Source: Sphingobacteriales bacterium 16-39-50
GTDB taxonomy: Bacteria > Bacteroidota > Bacteroidia > Sphingobacteriales > Sphingobacteriaceae
Assembly: GCA_002257025.1 (NCBI GenBank)
Contig: NCHA01000023.1
Coordinates: forward strand, 1 to 58,790
Length of the DNA stretch: 58,790 nt
Direction: 5' to 3'
Positions 1-6,514 of the stretch are shown here, in pieces. A program made the translations under genes and the position numbers. The notes under the pieces were generated by a model. The model did not search any database. It was not told where the DNA came from and saw only the letters and a program-made list of their open reading frames with translations. How positions within the stretch are numbered: position 1 is the first letter of the stretch; the number at the start of each line of letters is the position of its first letter.

Positions 1-85
1 CAATCAGGTTAATCAAAAAAATCATAGTTCAGACAAAATGCTGAGACCCAATTCCTATCGGGTGGAGTGTTTTACAGAGCAGGAT

Positions 86-203
86 GTCATCCCTGCCTGC
101 CGGCAGGCAAGGCCGACGCAGGAGGGAACTTAGTGATTTCAAAGAAGATTTAATATTGAAAATCGATACAATAGCAATGAGATCCCTCCTGCGTCGGGAT
201 GAC
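86..203. repeat. Inverted repeat element (GTCATCCC / GGGATGAC type), copy 1
   Basis: The left arm (86-127) and the right arm (183-203) are inverted copies of the same 21-bp sequence, running from GTCATCCC to GAGGGA. The left arm is interrupted by about 21 extra bases (roughly 92-112) holding the GC-rich palindrome at 94-109; without them the arms match perfectly. About 55 bases of AT-rich sequence lie between the arms. A related element is at 12254-12383. It lies downstream of the M16 operon. Bases 1-85 show nothing I can name. Confidence 0.75.
94..109. repeat. GC-rich palindrome (TGCCTGC-CGGCAGGCA), copy 1
   Basis: A perfect 16-bp palindrome, TGCCTGCCGGCAGGCA. It sits inside the left arm of an inverted repeat whose right arm (183-203) lacks it, which gives an internal comparison of filled and empty sites. 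Other copies are at 12278-12293, 20356-20372 and 23378-23396. Confidence 0.85.
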
Positions 204-219
204 AGGTGAAAATGAGAAC

Positions 220-1494
220 TTATTTTTTCCCCACAATAACCCGCTGTAAACCATCAAAATTCAAATACTTGTTCGCAAGATTCAACACCTCTTCCGGACT
301 GATATTCCTCACGGTTTGAATATAGTTCTGGTAATAATCATAACCCAAGCCTGAGAAATAGATGTTTTTAAACTTATCAGCATGAGATAATGCGTTTTCA
401 AGACTCCCCAGCATAGAGCCCAGCATATAATTCCTGACCAGTGCCAGTTCTTCTTCCCGTACTGCTTCCTTCTTTAAAATAGCCATTTCCTTTTCAATTT
501 CAGTCATCGCAGCCGTGCAAACATCTGCCCCTACTTCTGAAGCAATAAAGAAATAACCGCTGTTTTTTAAGGAAACTAAAGCAGAACCAATGCCATAGGT
601 AAAGCCTTTATCTTCACGGATATTAGCCATTAATCTCGAACCGAAATAACCGCCCAGTATTGTATTTACAACCTGCAAACCCGGGAAATCAGCATGGTTA
701 CGGTTAATCGAGATCTGCCCGATCCGAATCGCCGACTGCAAGGCATCTGCCTTCTCAACATAATGTTCCTTCCCTGAACCTGCCTTGAAATCAAATTTAT
801 TTTCCTTAACATCAAATGCATTATTCCAGTCTTTCCCAAACAGCTCATCCAGTAACTTAATACTTTCATCTTTCACTTTACCTGAAACAATGACCGTACA
901 ATTTTTGGGCTGGTAGGCAGTCTTAAAATAGGACAATAACTGCTCCCGGTCTAATTGGTCATAATCATTAGAAGTAATATCATAGCCGTATAAAGTATCC
1001 CCAAAAAGAACATGATTAAAGGTCTTGCGACTCACAAAGTCATTCTTCTCCAGATTTACACTCAATTTCTGCTTCTGATTACGAACCAGGGTATCAAGCT
1101 CCACCTGCGGAAAAACTGAATCTGAAATGATCGCCTTCACAATTGGCAAAGTATTCGCCAGATGCTTGTTTAAAGTGTAAAGTGTTACCGATGAATGATC
1201 ATTGTTATAATCTGTCTGCAGGAATGAGCCATAATAATCTACCCTGTCGGCAATTTCAGTCGAACTCAATTCGCTGGTACCATCATTCAGCATTGTATTA
1301 CAGGCAAAAGCCTGTAAAGGCTTTTTGGGATCGTAAGCGATATTGGCGAATATAAACTCAATACGAACCAGATCCTGTTCACCTCCATCAATACTAAAAA
1401 CCTTTAATCCATTAGCCAGAACCAGGGGTTTTGCCCTGATCAGTTCTATATTTTCAACCTGTCCGAATGCCGGCGCTTGTGCTCTGTCGATCAT
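220..1494 (-). CDS. M16 family peptidase, non-catalytic partner subunit
   Basis: A 424-residue protein of the M16 (pitrilysin / mitochondrial-processing-peptidase-like) fold. It has the N-terminal LANGLKVF strand, a mid-protein TAYQPKNCTVIVSG segment and a C-terminal half with the LGGYFGSRLMANIRE signature typical of M16 C-terminal domains. The zinc motif HxxEH is absent: the corresponding region reads ACNTMLNDGTSEL. Known two-subunit bacterial M16 enzymes pair an inactive subunit like this one with an active one. The catalytic subunit is encoded immediately upstream, with one base between its stop and this start, so I infer one operon and one heterodimer. I see no signal peptide. Substrate unknown. 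Confidence 0.9.
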   Translation of the reverse strand: MIDRAQAPAFGQVENIELIRAKPLVLANGLKVFSIDGGEQDLVRIEFIFANIAYDPKKPLQAFACNTMLNDGTSELSSTEIADRVDYYGSFLQTDYNNDHSSVTLYTLNKHLANTLPIVKAIISDSVFPQVELDTLVRNQKQKLSVNLEKNDFVSRKTFNHVLFGDTLYGYDITSNDYDQLDREQLLSYFKTAYQPKNCTVIVSGKVKDESIKLLDELFGKDWNNAFDVKENKFDFKAGSGKEHYVEKADALQSAIRIGQISINRNHADFPGLQVVNTILGGYFGSRLMANIREDKGFTYGIGSALVSLKNSGYFFIASEVGADVCTAAMTEIEKEMAILKKEAVREEELALVRNYMLGSMLGSLENALSHADKFKNIYFSGLGYDYYQNYIQTVRNISPEEVLNLANKYLNFDGLQRVIVGKK

Positions 1495-1495
1495 G

Positions 1496-2731
1496 TTATT
1501 TTGCTAAATAGTATAGAGTGGATGAGTTTTCTTTACGGAAGATATGTGCAGCCTGGGTCCGGATCTCTTCAGCACTAACATCCAGATATTTTTGAGTCTC
1601 TGAATTAAGCTGATCAGCATCTCCCAGCAATTCAAAATAGGCCAGGTTCATCGCTTTATCCAGCAGACTCATTTCTGAGAATACCATAGTCGATTCCATT
1701 TTGTTCTTCACTTTGGTCAATTCGGCTTCAGGCACCAATTCTTTACTGATACGCCCCAGTTCTTTCCAGATCGCAGCCTCAGCCACCTCCATGCTGATCC
1801 CCGGCAATGGCTTTCCTTCCACGACAAACAATCCGGCATCCAGACTTCCTGTGAGGTAAGCATTAATATCACTGAATAATTTCTGGTCTTTCAATAAATT
1901 GCGGAACAGACGGGATGAATTACCTCTGGATAAAATATCCGAAATCAGATCGGCAGCATAATATCCCGGTTCAGTCCGGCTTGGCATATGAAACACCTTA
2001 TAAATTGCATTCAGAGGCACATTTGCAGTAACAGTTTCTTTACGCTCTTCGGTCTGATCATCTTCCATGGGCAGTAATCGCGCAAGCTTCTCCCCTGCCG
2101 GGATATTGCCGAACCATTTTTCAGACAGACGTTTAACTTCCTCCAGTTTCACATCCCCACCAACGACCATGATCGCATTCGAAGGATTATAATGACGGGC
2201 AAAAAAGGCTTTAACATCCTCAATATTCGCATTTTCGATATGATCCAGTGATTTACCGATCGTAGCCCACTGATAAGGATGCTGTTTATAAGCCATCGGA
2301 CGCAGTTTCAGCCATACATCGCCATAAGGCTGATTGAGATAACGTTGTTTAAACTCCTCACAAACCACATTCCGCTGCACTTCCAGACTTTTTTCAGAAA
2401 AAGCAAGGCTCAGCATCCGGTCGCTTTCAAGCCAGAAAGCCGTTTCAAGATTTACTGAAGGCAAAGTGATGTAATAATTGGTGATATCATTGCTGGTAAA
2501 GGCATTATTCTCACCTCCTACCCGCTGCAGGGGTTCATCATAGGATGGAATATTCACCGAGCCCCCAAACATCAGATGCTCGAATAGATGGGCAAAACCT
2601 GTTTGATCCGGATGCTCATCGCGGGCACCTACATCATACAATATATTAACAACCGCCATGGGTGTTGTAGGGTCTTCATGGACCAATACTTTAAGGCCAT
2701 TGGCAAGCGTGAAACGTTCGAAAGAAACCAT
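1496..2731 (-). CDS. M16 family zinc metallopeptidase, catalytic subunit
   Basis: A 411-residue M16 peptidase carrying the inverted zinc motif HLFEH (His48, Glu51 as catalytic base, His52). The third ligand is probably Glu125 or Glu126, in VVCEEF, at the usual distance of about 75 residues. The N-terminal LANGLKVLVHED and the central YNPSNAIMVVGGDV are family signatures. There is no export signal, so it is probably cytoplasmic. It is the first gene of a two-gene operon with the HxxEH-lacking partner. The start at 2731 gives the expected FTLANGL context. Members act on peptides or small proteins; no sequence feature fixes the substrate. Confidence 0.95.
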   Translation of the reverse strand: MVSFERFTLANGLKVLVHEDPTTPMAVVNILYDVGARDEHPDQTGFAHLFEHLMFGGSVNIPSYDEPLQRVGGENNAFTSNDITNYYITLPSVNLETAFWLESDRMLSLAFSEKSLEVQRNVVCEEFKQRYLNQPYGDVWLKLRPMAYKQHPYQWATIGKSLDHIENANIEDVKAFFARHYNPSNAIMVVGGDVKLEEVKRLSEKWFGNIPAGEKLARLLPMEDDQTEERKETVTANVPLNAIYKVFHMPSRTEPGYYAADLISDILSRGNSSRLFRNLLKDQKLFSDINAYLTGSLDAGLFVVEGKPLPGISMEVAEAAIWKELGRISKELVPEAELTKVKNKMESTMVFSEMSLLDKAMNLAYFELLGDADQLNSETQKYLDVSAEEIRTQAAHIFRKENSSTLYYLAK

Positions 2732-2782
2732 AAGGGAGCGTAAGCTTTAGGGCGGCTAATTTAGGGAAAAATATGGAGAGGA

Positions 2783-2830
2783 ATTAGGGAATGAGCAAAT
2801 TAGAGAATTAGCAAATTAGCAAATTGGAAT
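2783..2830. repeat. Period-8 tandem repeat (ATTAGCAA family)
   Basis: Six consecutive octamers, read from 2783: ATTAGGGA, ATGAGCAA, ATTAGAGA, ATTAGCAA, ATTAGCAA, ATTGGAAT. The phase is unbroken while the sequence drifts. It lies upstream of the M16 operon. The same octamer, often inverted, recurs at 4143-4182, 26944-26983 and 27047-27094. Confidence 0.8.
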
Positions 2831-2945
2831 CCTACTTTCCATAACGCGCCCTTCTCGGCAAGCGAATTGATTTTATGTTATGCCGATTTTCCCTGCGAGG
2901 AGAGATCTGCTGCAAAAAAATGAGCAAATAAGTACTTATCCTTCC

Positions 2946-3152
2946 TTAGCAGCATTTTTTGTCAAGTTGAACTGGCGGACATTTTACACTTCCATAACTG
3001 CAATAAACACAACAGTCGCCTTGCAGGGGCTTTAAAACACTATTGCATTTTTCACACTCAAAAAAATACTGGCAAGCATCTATCGGCATTGTTTCTTCTT
3101 TTTTGTGTCCGCAGTAAGAGCATGTGATTGTTGATTGTAATATGACTTCCAT
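2946..3152 (-). CDS. Small cysteine-rich GDCCVYCSYG protein
   Basis: A 68-residue protein with paired cysteines: CSYC near the N-terminus, CEKC in the middle, then GDCCVYCSYGSVKCPP and a terminal CC. The GDCC-x-CSYG-x-x-x-CPP block is a recognisable motif of a small conserved bacterial family that has no established function and is sometimes seen near metal-resistance genes. The CxxC pairs suggest zinc or another soft metal (inference). No export signal. It lies alone on the minus strand, and no neighbour suggests a pathway. Confidence 0.8.
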   Translation of the reverse strand: MEVILQSTITCSYCGHKKEETMPIDACQYFFECEKCNSVLKPLQGDCCVYCSYGSVKCPPVQLDKKCC

Positions 3153-3179
3153 TTTAATTTTCCTTGTAAACCAGGAAAT

Positions 3180-3228
3180 GATTCAAGATTCAGGAACCAA
3201 GAATCAAGACTTAATCCTGGTTCAATGA
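3180..3228. repeat. Period-7 degenerate tandem repeat
   Basis: Seven heptamers in one phase from 3180: GATTCAA, GATTCAG, GAACCAA, GAATCAA, GACTTAA, TCCTGGT, TCAATGA. The first five follow the pattern GANNCAA. It lies just upstream of the GDCC protein start and in the same gap as the tract at 3295-3322. Confidence 0.6.
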
Positions 3229-3294
3229 AAATATGTTATCCCCGACTGAATAAAAACTATTACCCGGCCATTTTATAATTAGCAGAATATCACT

Positions 3295-3322
3295 GACAAC
3301 CGACAACAGACAACAGACAACT
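3295..3322. repeat. Period-7 tandem repeat abutting a stop codon
   Basis: Four near-identical heptamers: GACAACC, GACAACA, GACAACA, GACAACT. The tract ends one base before the stop codon (3324-3326) of the minus-strand gene, so it is the first sequence of that gene's 3' untranslated region. Confidence 0.85.
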
Positions 3323-3323
3323 A

Positions 3324-3575
3324 TTAAGCGCAAGCCTGCTGCTCACCCAGAATATCATGGGCACTGAATTTTCCTTTGCGGATAATGCTGCAGAACTTAT
3401 TAAACTCATTCTGAGATTTTTGTAAGTCGGAAGCACTGAATTCAAGATTATCCCATAATTGTTCGTTCAGGAAGCCATCTTCATCGCTTGCCAATTGATT
3501 TTGCGCTTTAATCCACAGGTTGTAGGAATCAGCTGTTTTCTGCTTGAGATACAGATACTGCTCTTTGTAGGTCAT
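3324..3575 (-). CDS. Hypothetical 83-residue protein
   Basis: An 83-residue soluble protein, predicted largely helical and charged, starting MTYKEQYLYLKQKT and ending GEQQACA. I recognise no family. The ATG start, sensible amino-acid composition, lack of an overlapping gene and a repeat tract placed exactly behind the stop support a real gene. No membrane segment, signal peptide or metal motif is visible. No operon partner: the GDCC protein starts about 170 bases downstream on the same strand. Confidence 0.6.
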   Translation of the reverse strand: MTYKEQYLYLKQKTADSYNLWIKAQNQLASDEDGFLNEQLWDNLEFSASDLQKSQNEFNKFCSIIRKGKFSAHDILGEQQACA

Positions 3576-3849
3576 TTTTCATTGGTTAGGTCAGTAAATA
3601 TAATTATTCTTCTTTCCCAAAGAAAAAATATTTATCAAGGTTTTAAAAGGTTTATTAACAGATGGGTACAGGAAATTAATTGCCTGTGAAAAAAATCTGC
3701 CAATACTTTTCCGGCATATTTTCCGGATAGAAGCCTGTTAAGAAACTAATTCAAAAAAAGTATTAAAAAGGAACTTGAAAGCTGCCCAAAAAATCAATAA
3801 AGTCAAGTACGTAATTCCTGTTAAACAAGGCTAAGATTGGTTGCATATA

Positions 3850-3932
3850 AACTAAGACTAAACAAGGACTAAACGCGGACTAAACGCGGACAAAACATAG
3901 AAAAATACGCGTTTTCTCCGCGTTTAGTCCGC
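3850..3932. repeat. GGACTAAACGC short tandem repeat with a large perfect hairpin
   Basis: Three to four stepped copies of (G)GACTAAAC-x-x-x occur between about 3850 and 3890. Bases 3875-3890 (GCGGACTAAACGCGGA) are the exact reverse complement of 3917-3932, leaving a 26-base loop. No T-tract follows, so it is not a standard terminator. Confidence 0.8.
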
Positions 3933-4142
3933 CATTAATTCATGTTTAATTTATACTTATCCAGAACCAGGTAATAAGTCTTCCCGAAGCAGGTAAGAAG
4001 CAGGTAAGAATGAAGCTGAAAACGGGCTGCCGGAACGGACAATTATGGGCTTTAAATTTCAGTTCAGTAGCAATTGACTCCCTCCCAGCTAAGATCACTG
4101 TGATATAAACAAGGAATCATTTACAAATTGTCAAATTCCCCC

Positions 4143-4182
4143 ATTTGCTAATTTACTAATTTGCTCATTTGCTAATTCTCCT
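4143..4182. repeat. Period-8 tandem repeat (ATTTGCTA, inverse of ATTAGCAA... family)
   Basis: Five octamers from 4143: ATTTGCTA, ATTTACTA, ATTTGCTC, ATTTGCTA, ATTCTCCT. They end at the -7 box of mqnC, and the third supplies its likely -33 TTTG. Confidence 0.8.
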
Positions 4183-4189
4183 ATCTTTG
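4160..4189 (+). promoter_or_regulatory. Predicted mqnC promoter (TTTG-N18-TATCTTTG)
   Basis: A Bacteroidota-type -7 box TATCTTTG (4182-4189) lies 18 bases after TTTG (4160-4163). The ATG follows only three bases after the box, so transcription would begin at or next to the start codon. Confidence 0.6.
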
Positions 4190-4192
4190 TGC

Positions 4193-5317
4193 ATGCAAAC
4201 CTCCGATCTGCTTTCCCGGGCTCTGAATTTTGAATTTCTTTCTGCCGAAGAAGGATTATTCCTGTTCAAACATGCGGCAACATCCGAACTGATGTACACT
4301 GCCAATGAACTGCGTAAGAAGCAGGTCCCCCACGGAAAAGTAACCTGGATCATCGACCGCAATGTGAACACCACCAATGTCTGCATTGCGAACTGCAAGT
4401 TCTGCAATTTCTTCCGCCGGCCGGGACATGATGAAAGCTATATCACTGATATTGAGACCTATAAAGTAAAGATCGAAGAGACCTTCCGTTATGGGGGCGA
4501 GCAATTGCTCTTACAGGGCGGGCATCATCCCGACCTTGGGTTGGCTTTCTATGTTGATCTGTTCAAACAATTAAAGGAATTATATCCTACCCTAAAATTG
4601 CACTCCCTTGGTCCGCCCGAAATAGCCCATATCGCAAAACTCGAAGGCATGAGCCATACCGAAGTGCTTAAAGCCTTAATGGCTGCCGGTTTGGATTCCT
4701 TACCCGGTGCCGGAGCAGAAATTCTGAACGACCGCGTGCGCCGCCTGATCTCAAAAGGCAAGTGTGGTGGACAGGAATGGCTGGACGTCATGCGTGCGGC
4801 ACATCAACTGGGGCTAACCACCTCGGCAACCATGATGTTCGGGCATGTAGAAACCCTCGAAGAGCGCTTTGAACACCTGGTCTGGCTGCGTGAAGTACAG
4901 GCCGAAAAGCCTGCAGATGCCAAAGGATTTATTGCCTTTATTCCCTGGCCTTTTCAGGATGATGGTACGCTTTTGCGTAAGGTAAGGGGCATTACGAACC
5001 AGGTTACCGCCGATGAATACATCCGTACCATCGCATTAAGCCGCATCATGCTCCCCAATGTTAAAAATATCCAGGCCAGCTGGCTAACCGTAGGCAAGCA
5101 GGTTGCCCAGATCTGTCTTCATGCCGGTGCGAATGATTTTGGATCGATTATGATCGAAGAAAACGTGGTTTCGGCTGCCGGAGCCCCGCATCGCTTTACC
5201 TCCCAGGGCATACAGGATTCGATCCGCGAAGCTGGCTTTGAACCTCAGCTCAGAACACAGCAATACGAGTTCAGGGATTTGCCGGAAATGACTGAACAAC
5301 AGGTGATTGGGTACTGA
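4193..5317 (+). CDS. mqnC: Cyclic dehypoxanthine futalosine synthase (menaquinone pathway)
   Basis: A radical SAM enzyme of the futalosine route to menaquinone; family members cyclise dehypoxanthine futalosine. From the ATG at 4193 it has 374 residues. The 4Fe-4S motif is Cys64-x3-Cys68-x2-Cys71 in TNVCIANCKFCNF. Further family signatures are LLLQGGHHPDL, LGPPEI, LDSLPGAGAEIL and TMMFGHVET. The GAGAEIL/FGHVET combination and the IIDRNVN lead-in favour MqnC over its paralogue MqnE. I reject the in-frame ATG at 4169 because it would place the promoter inside the gene. It stands alone, with no other mqn gene in the window. Cytoplasmic. Confidence 0.9.
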   Translation: MQTSDLLSRALNFEFLSAEEGLFLFKHAATSELMYTANELRKKQVPHGKVTWIIDRNVNTTNVCIANCKFCNFFRRPGHDESYITDIETYKVKIEETFRYGGEQLLLQGGHHPDLGLAFYVDLFKQLKELYPTLKLHSLGPPEIAHIAKLEGMSHTEVLKALMAAGLDSLPGAGAEILNDRVRRLISKGKCGGQEWLDVMRAAHQLGLTTSATMMFGHVETLEERFEHLVWLREVQAEKPADAKGFIAFIPWPFQDDGTLLRKVRGITNQVTADEYIRTIALSRIMLPNVKNIQASWLTVGKQVAQICLHAGANDFGSIMIEENVVSAAGAPHRFTSQGIQDSIREAGFEPQLRTQQYEFRDLPEMTEQQVIGY

Positions 5318-5408
5318 CAATCACTAATATCTACCGTTTACTCATTTTAAACAATTCTTTCTTCTAAATACATGTAAATTAGAGTAAGATGTACTTATTG
5401 CTATTTAA

Positions 5409-6194
5409 ATGCAGTTAAATGCCATAATTGTAGATGATGAAGAGTATTCTCGCAAATCTCTTTTCTTTTTGATTGACGGCTATTGTCCAAAAGTCAAGAT
5501 TAGAGGAATAGCTAAATCAGTACAGGAAGCCCGTCAAATGCTGAAATCAAATGAAATAGATCTAGTATTTCTTGATATAGCCATGCCCAATGAGGATGGA
5601 TTTGGTTTATTGCCTGATTTGCAAAAAAATTCCGGATCAGTAATTTTTACAACAGCTCATAATCAATATGCTTTAAGAGCTTTAAAGGCAAGTGCGGTTG
5701 ACTATTTATTGAAACCTGTTGATATCGATGAGCTCAATGAAGCAATTGAAAAAGCGGTTGTTTGGAAAGGTCTAAATCAGACTAATAGTACAAATATTCC
5801 TGACCATTCCTTACAATTAAATAGCCTAGAAGAAAACCTGAACGAAATAAAAAAAATCACCAAGTTAAATTTACCTCATTTAAATGGATTTAACATCCTC
5901 AATGTAAATAGTATTATTTATGTTGAAGCAGACAGTAATTACTCCATCTTCCATCTTGAAGATCAGGGCCGATTGGTTGTTTCTAAGCATCTTAAAGAAT
6001 ATGAAGAAATTCTTATTAATACAGGGTTCAGCAGAATACATAAATCAACTATCATTAATCTGAAACATCTTAAAAATTATTCTAACAAGAACGGTTTGAT
6101 AGTAAGTATGTCTGACCGTTCCGAACACACCGTTTCGAGAAGAAGAGTATCAGATTTCCTGGAAACCGTGAGACTTTTTTATAATAATGAGTGA
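5409..6194 (+). CDS. LytTR-family response regulator
   Basis: A 261-residue two-domain regulator. The receiver domain (about 1-120) has the acidic pair Asp9-Asp10, the phospho-acceptor Asp56 in LVFLDIAMP, a Thr-Thr-Ala switch and the Lys of YLLKPVD. A LytTR DNA-binding domain (about 155-255) follows, recognisable by IIYVEADSNYSIFHL, the FSRIHKSTIINL helix and the HTVSRRR strand. It is the natural partner of the histidine kinase downstream, although about 320 bases and a terminator-like hairpin separate them. Both genes are more AT-rich than their neighbours. Target promoters cannot be inferred. Confidence 0.93.
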   Translation: MQLNAIIVDDEEYSRKSLFFLIDGYCPKVKIRGIAKSVQEARQMLKSNEIDLVFLDIAMPNEDGFGLLPDLQKNSGSVIFTTAHNQYALRALKASAVDYLLKPVDIDELNEAIEKAVVWKGLNQTNSTNIPDHSLQLNSLEENLNEIKKITKLNLPHLNGFNILNVNSIIYVEADSNYSIFHLEDQGRLVVSKHLKEYEEILINTGFSRIHKSTIINLKHLKNYSNKNGLIVSMSDRSEHTVSRRRVSDFLETVRLFYNNE

Positions 6195-6394
6195 ATCATG
6201 AGAGAATTCTAAGGTTAGAATTGAAATAATCTTACCGTTTATTTGAAATTACCTACCGCTTATACATTCACAAATAAGCAAAATTCTGAATTACATAAAT
6301 TACCTGAAGAGTTTCCTATTTTTAGTTGGGAATTATTCTCTCAATAATAATTATTATAATGATGAAGACCCTCTGATTTTGAGAAAAGCGGTTG

Positions 6395-6428
6395 AAGCGA
6401 TTGGGGCGTTTCGTCGCTTTTTTTTTTG
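6395..6428 (+). terminator. Intrinsic terminator after the LytTR regulator
   Basis: A stem AAGCGA (6395-6400) / TCGCTT (6414-6419) with a 13-base GC-rich loop is followed by a run of T residues. It separates the response regulator from the kinase, so the two are probably not one simple transcript. Confidence 0.75.
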
Positions 6429-6514
6429 TTCAATGAAAAAGAAATGGTATATTAATTATTCTATTTGCGTGTAACAGACCTGAGTACTAATATATTCCCG
6501 TATAAAAATCAGAT

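Larger units (their letters stand above)
3576..4192. other. 617-base intergenic region with repeats and the mqnC promoter
   Basis: No open frame I would call. It contains a stepped array of GACTAAAC units ending in a perfect 16-bp inverted repeat (3850-3932), a short duplication of AAGCAGGTAAG near 3987-4010, and an octamer array running into the mqnC promoter (4143-4189). Confidence 0.6.

Noticed and set aside
3850..3932. CRISPR array
   Set aside because: Repeat units are about 10 bp with no spacers of constant length and no cas genes.
4169..4192. Upstream in-frame ATG for mqnC
   Set aside because: It would put the -7 promoter box and octamer repeat inside the coding sequence and adds eight residues with no family similarity.
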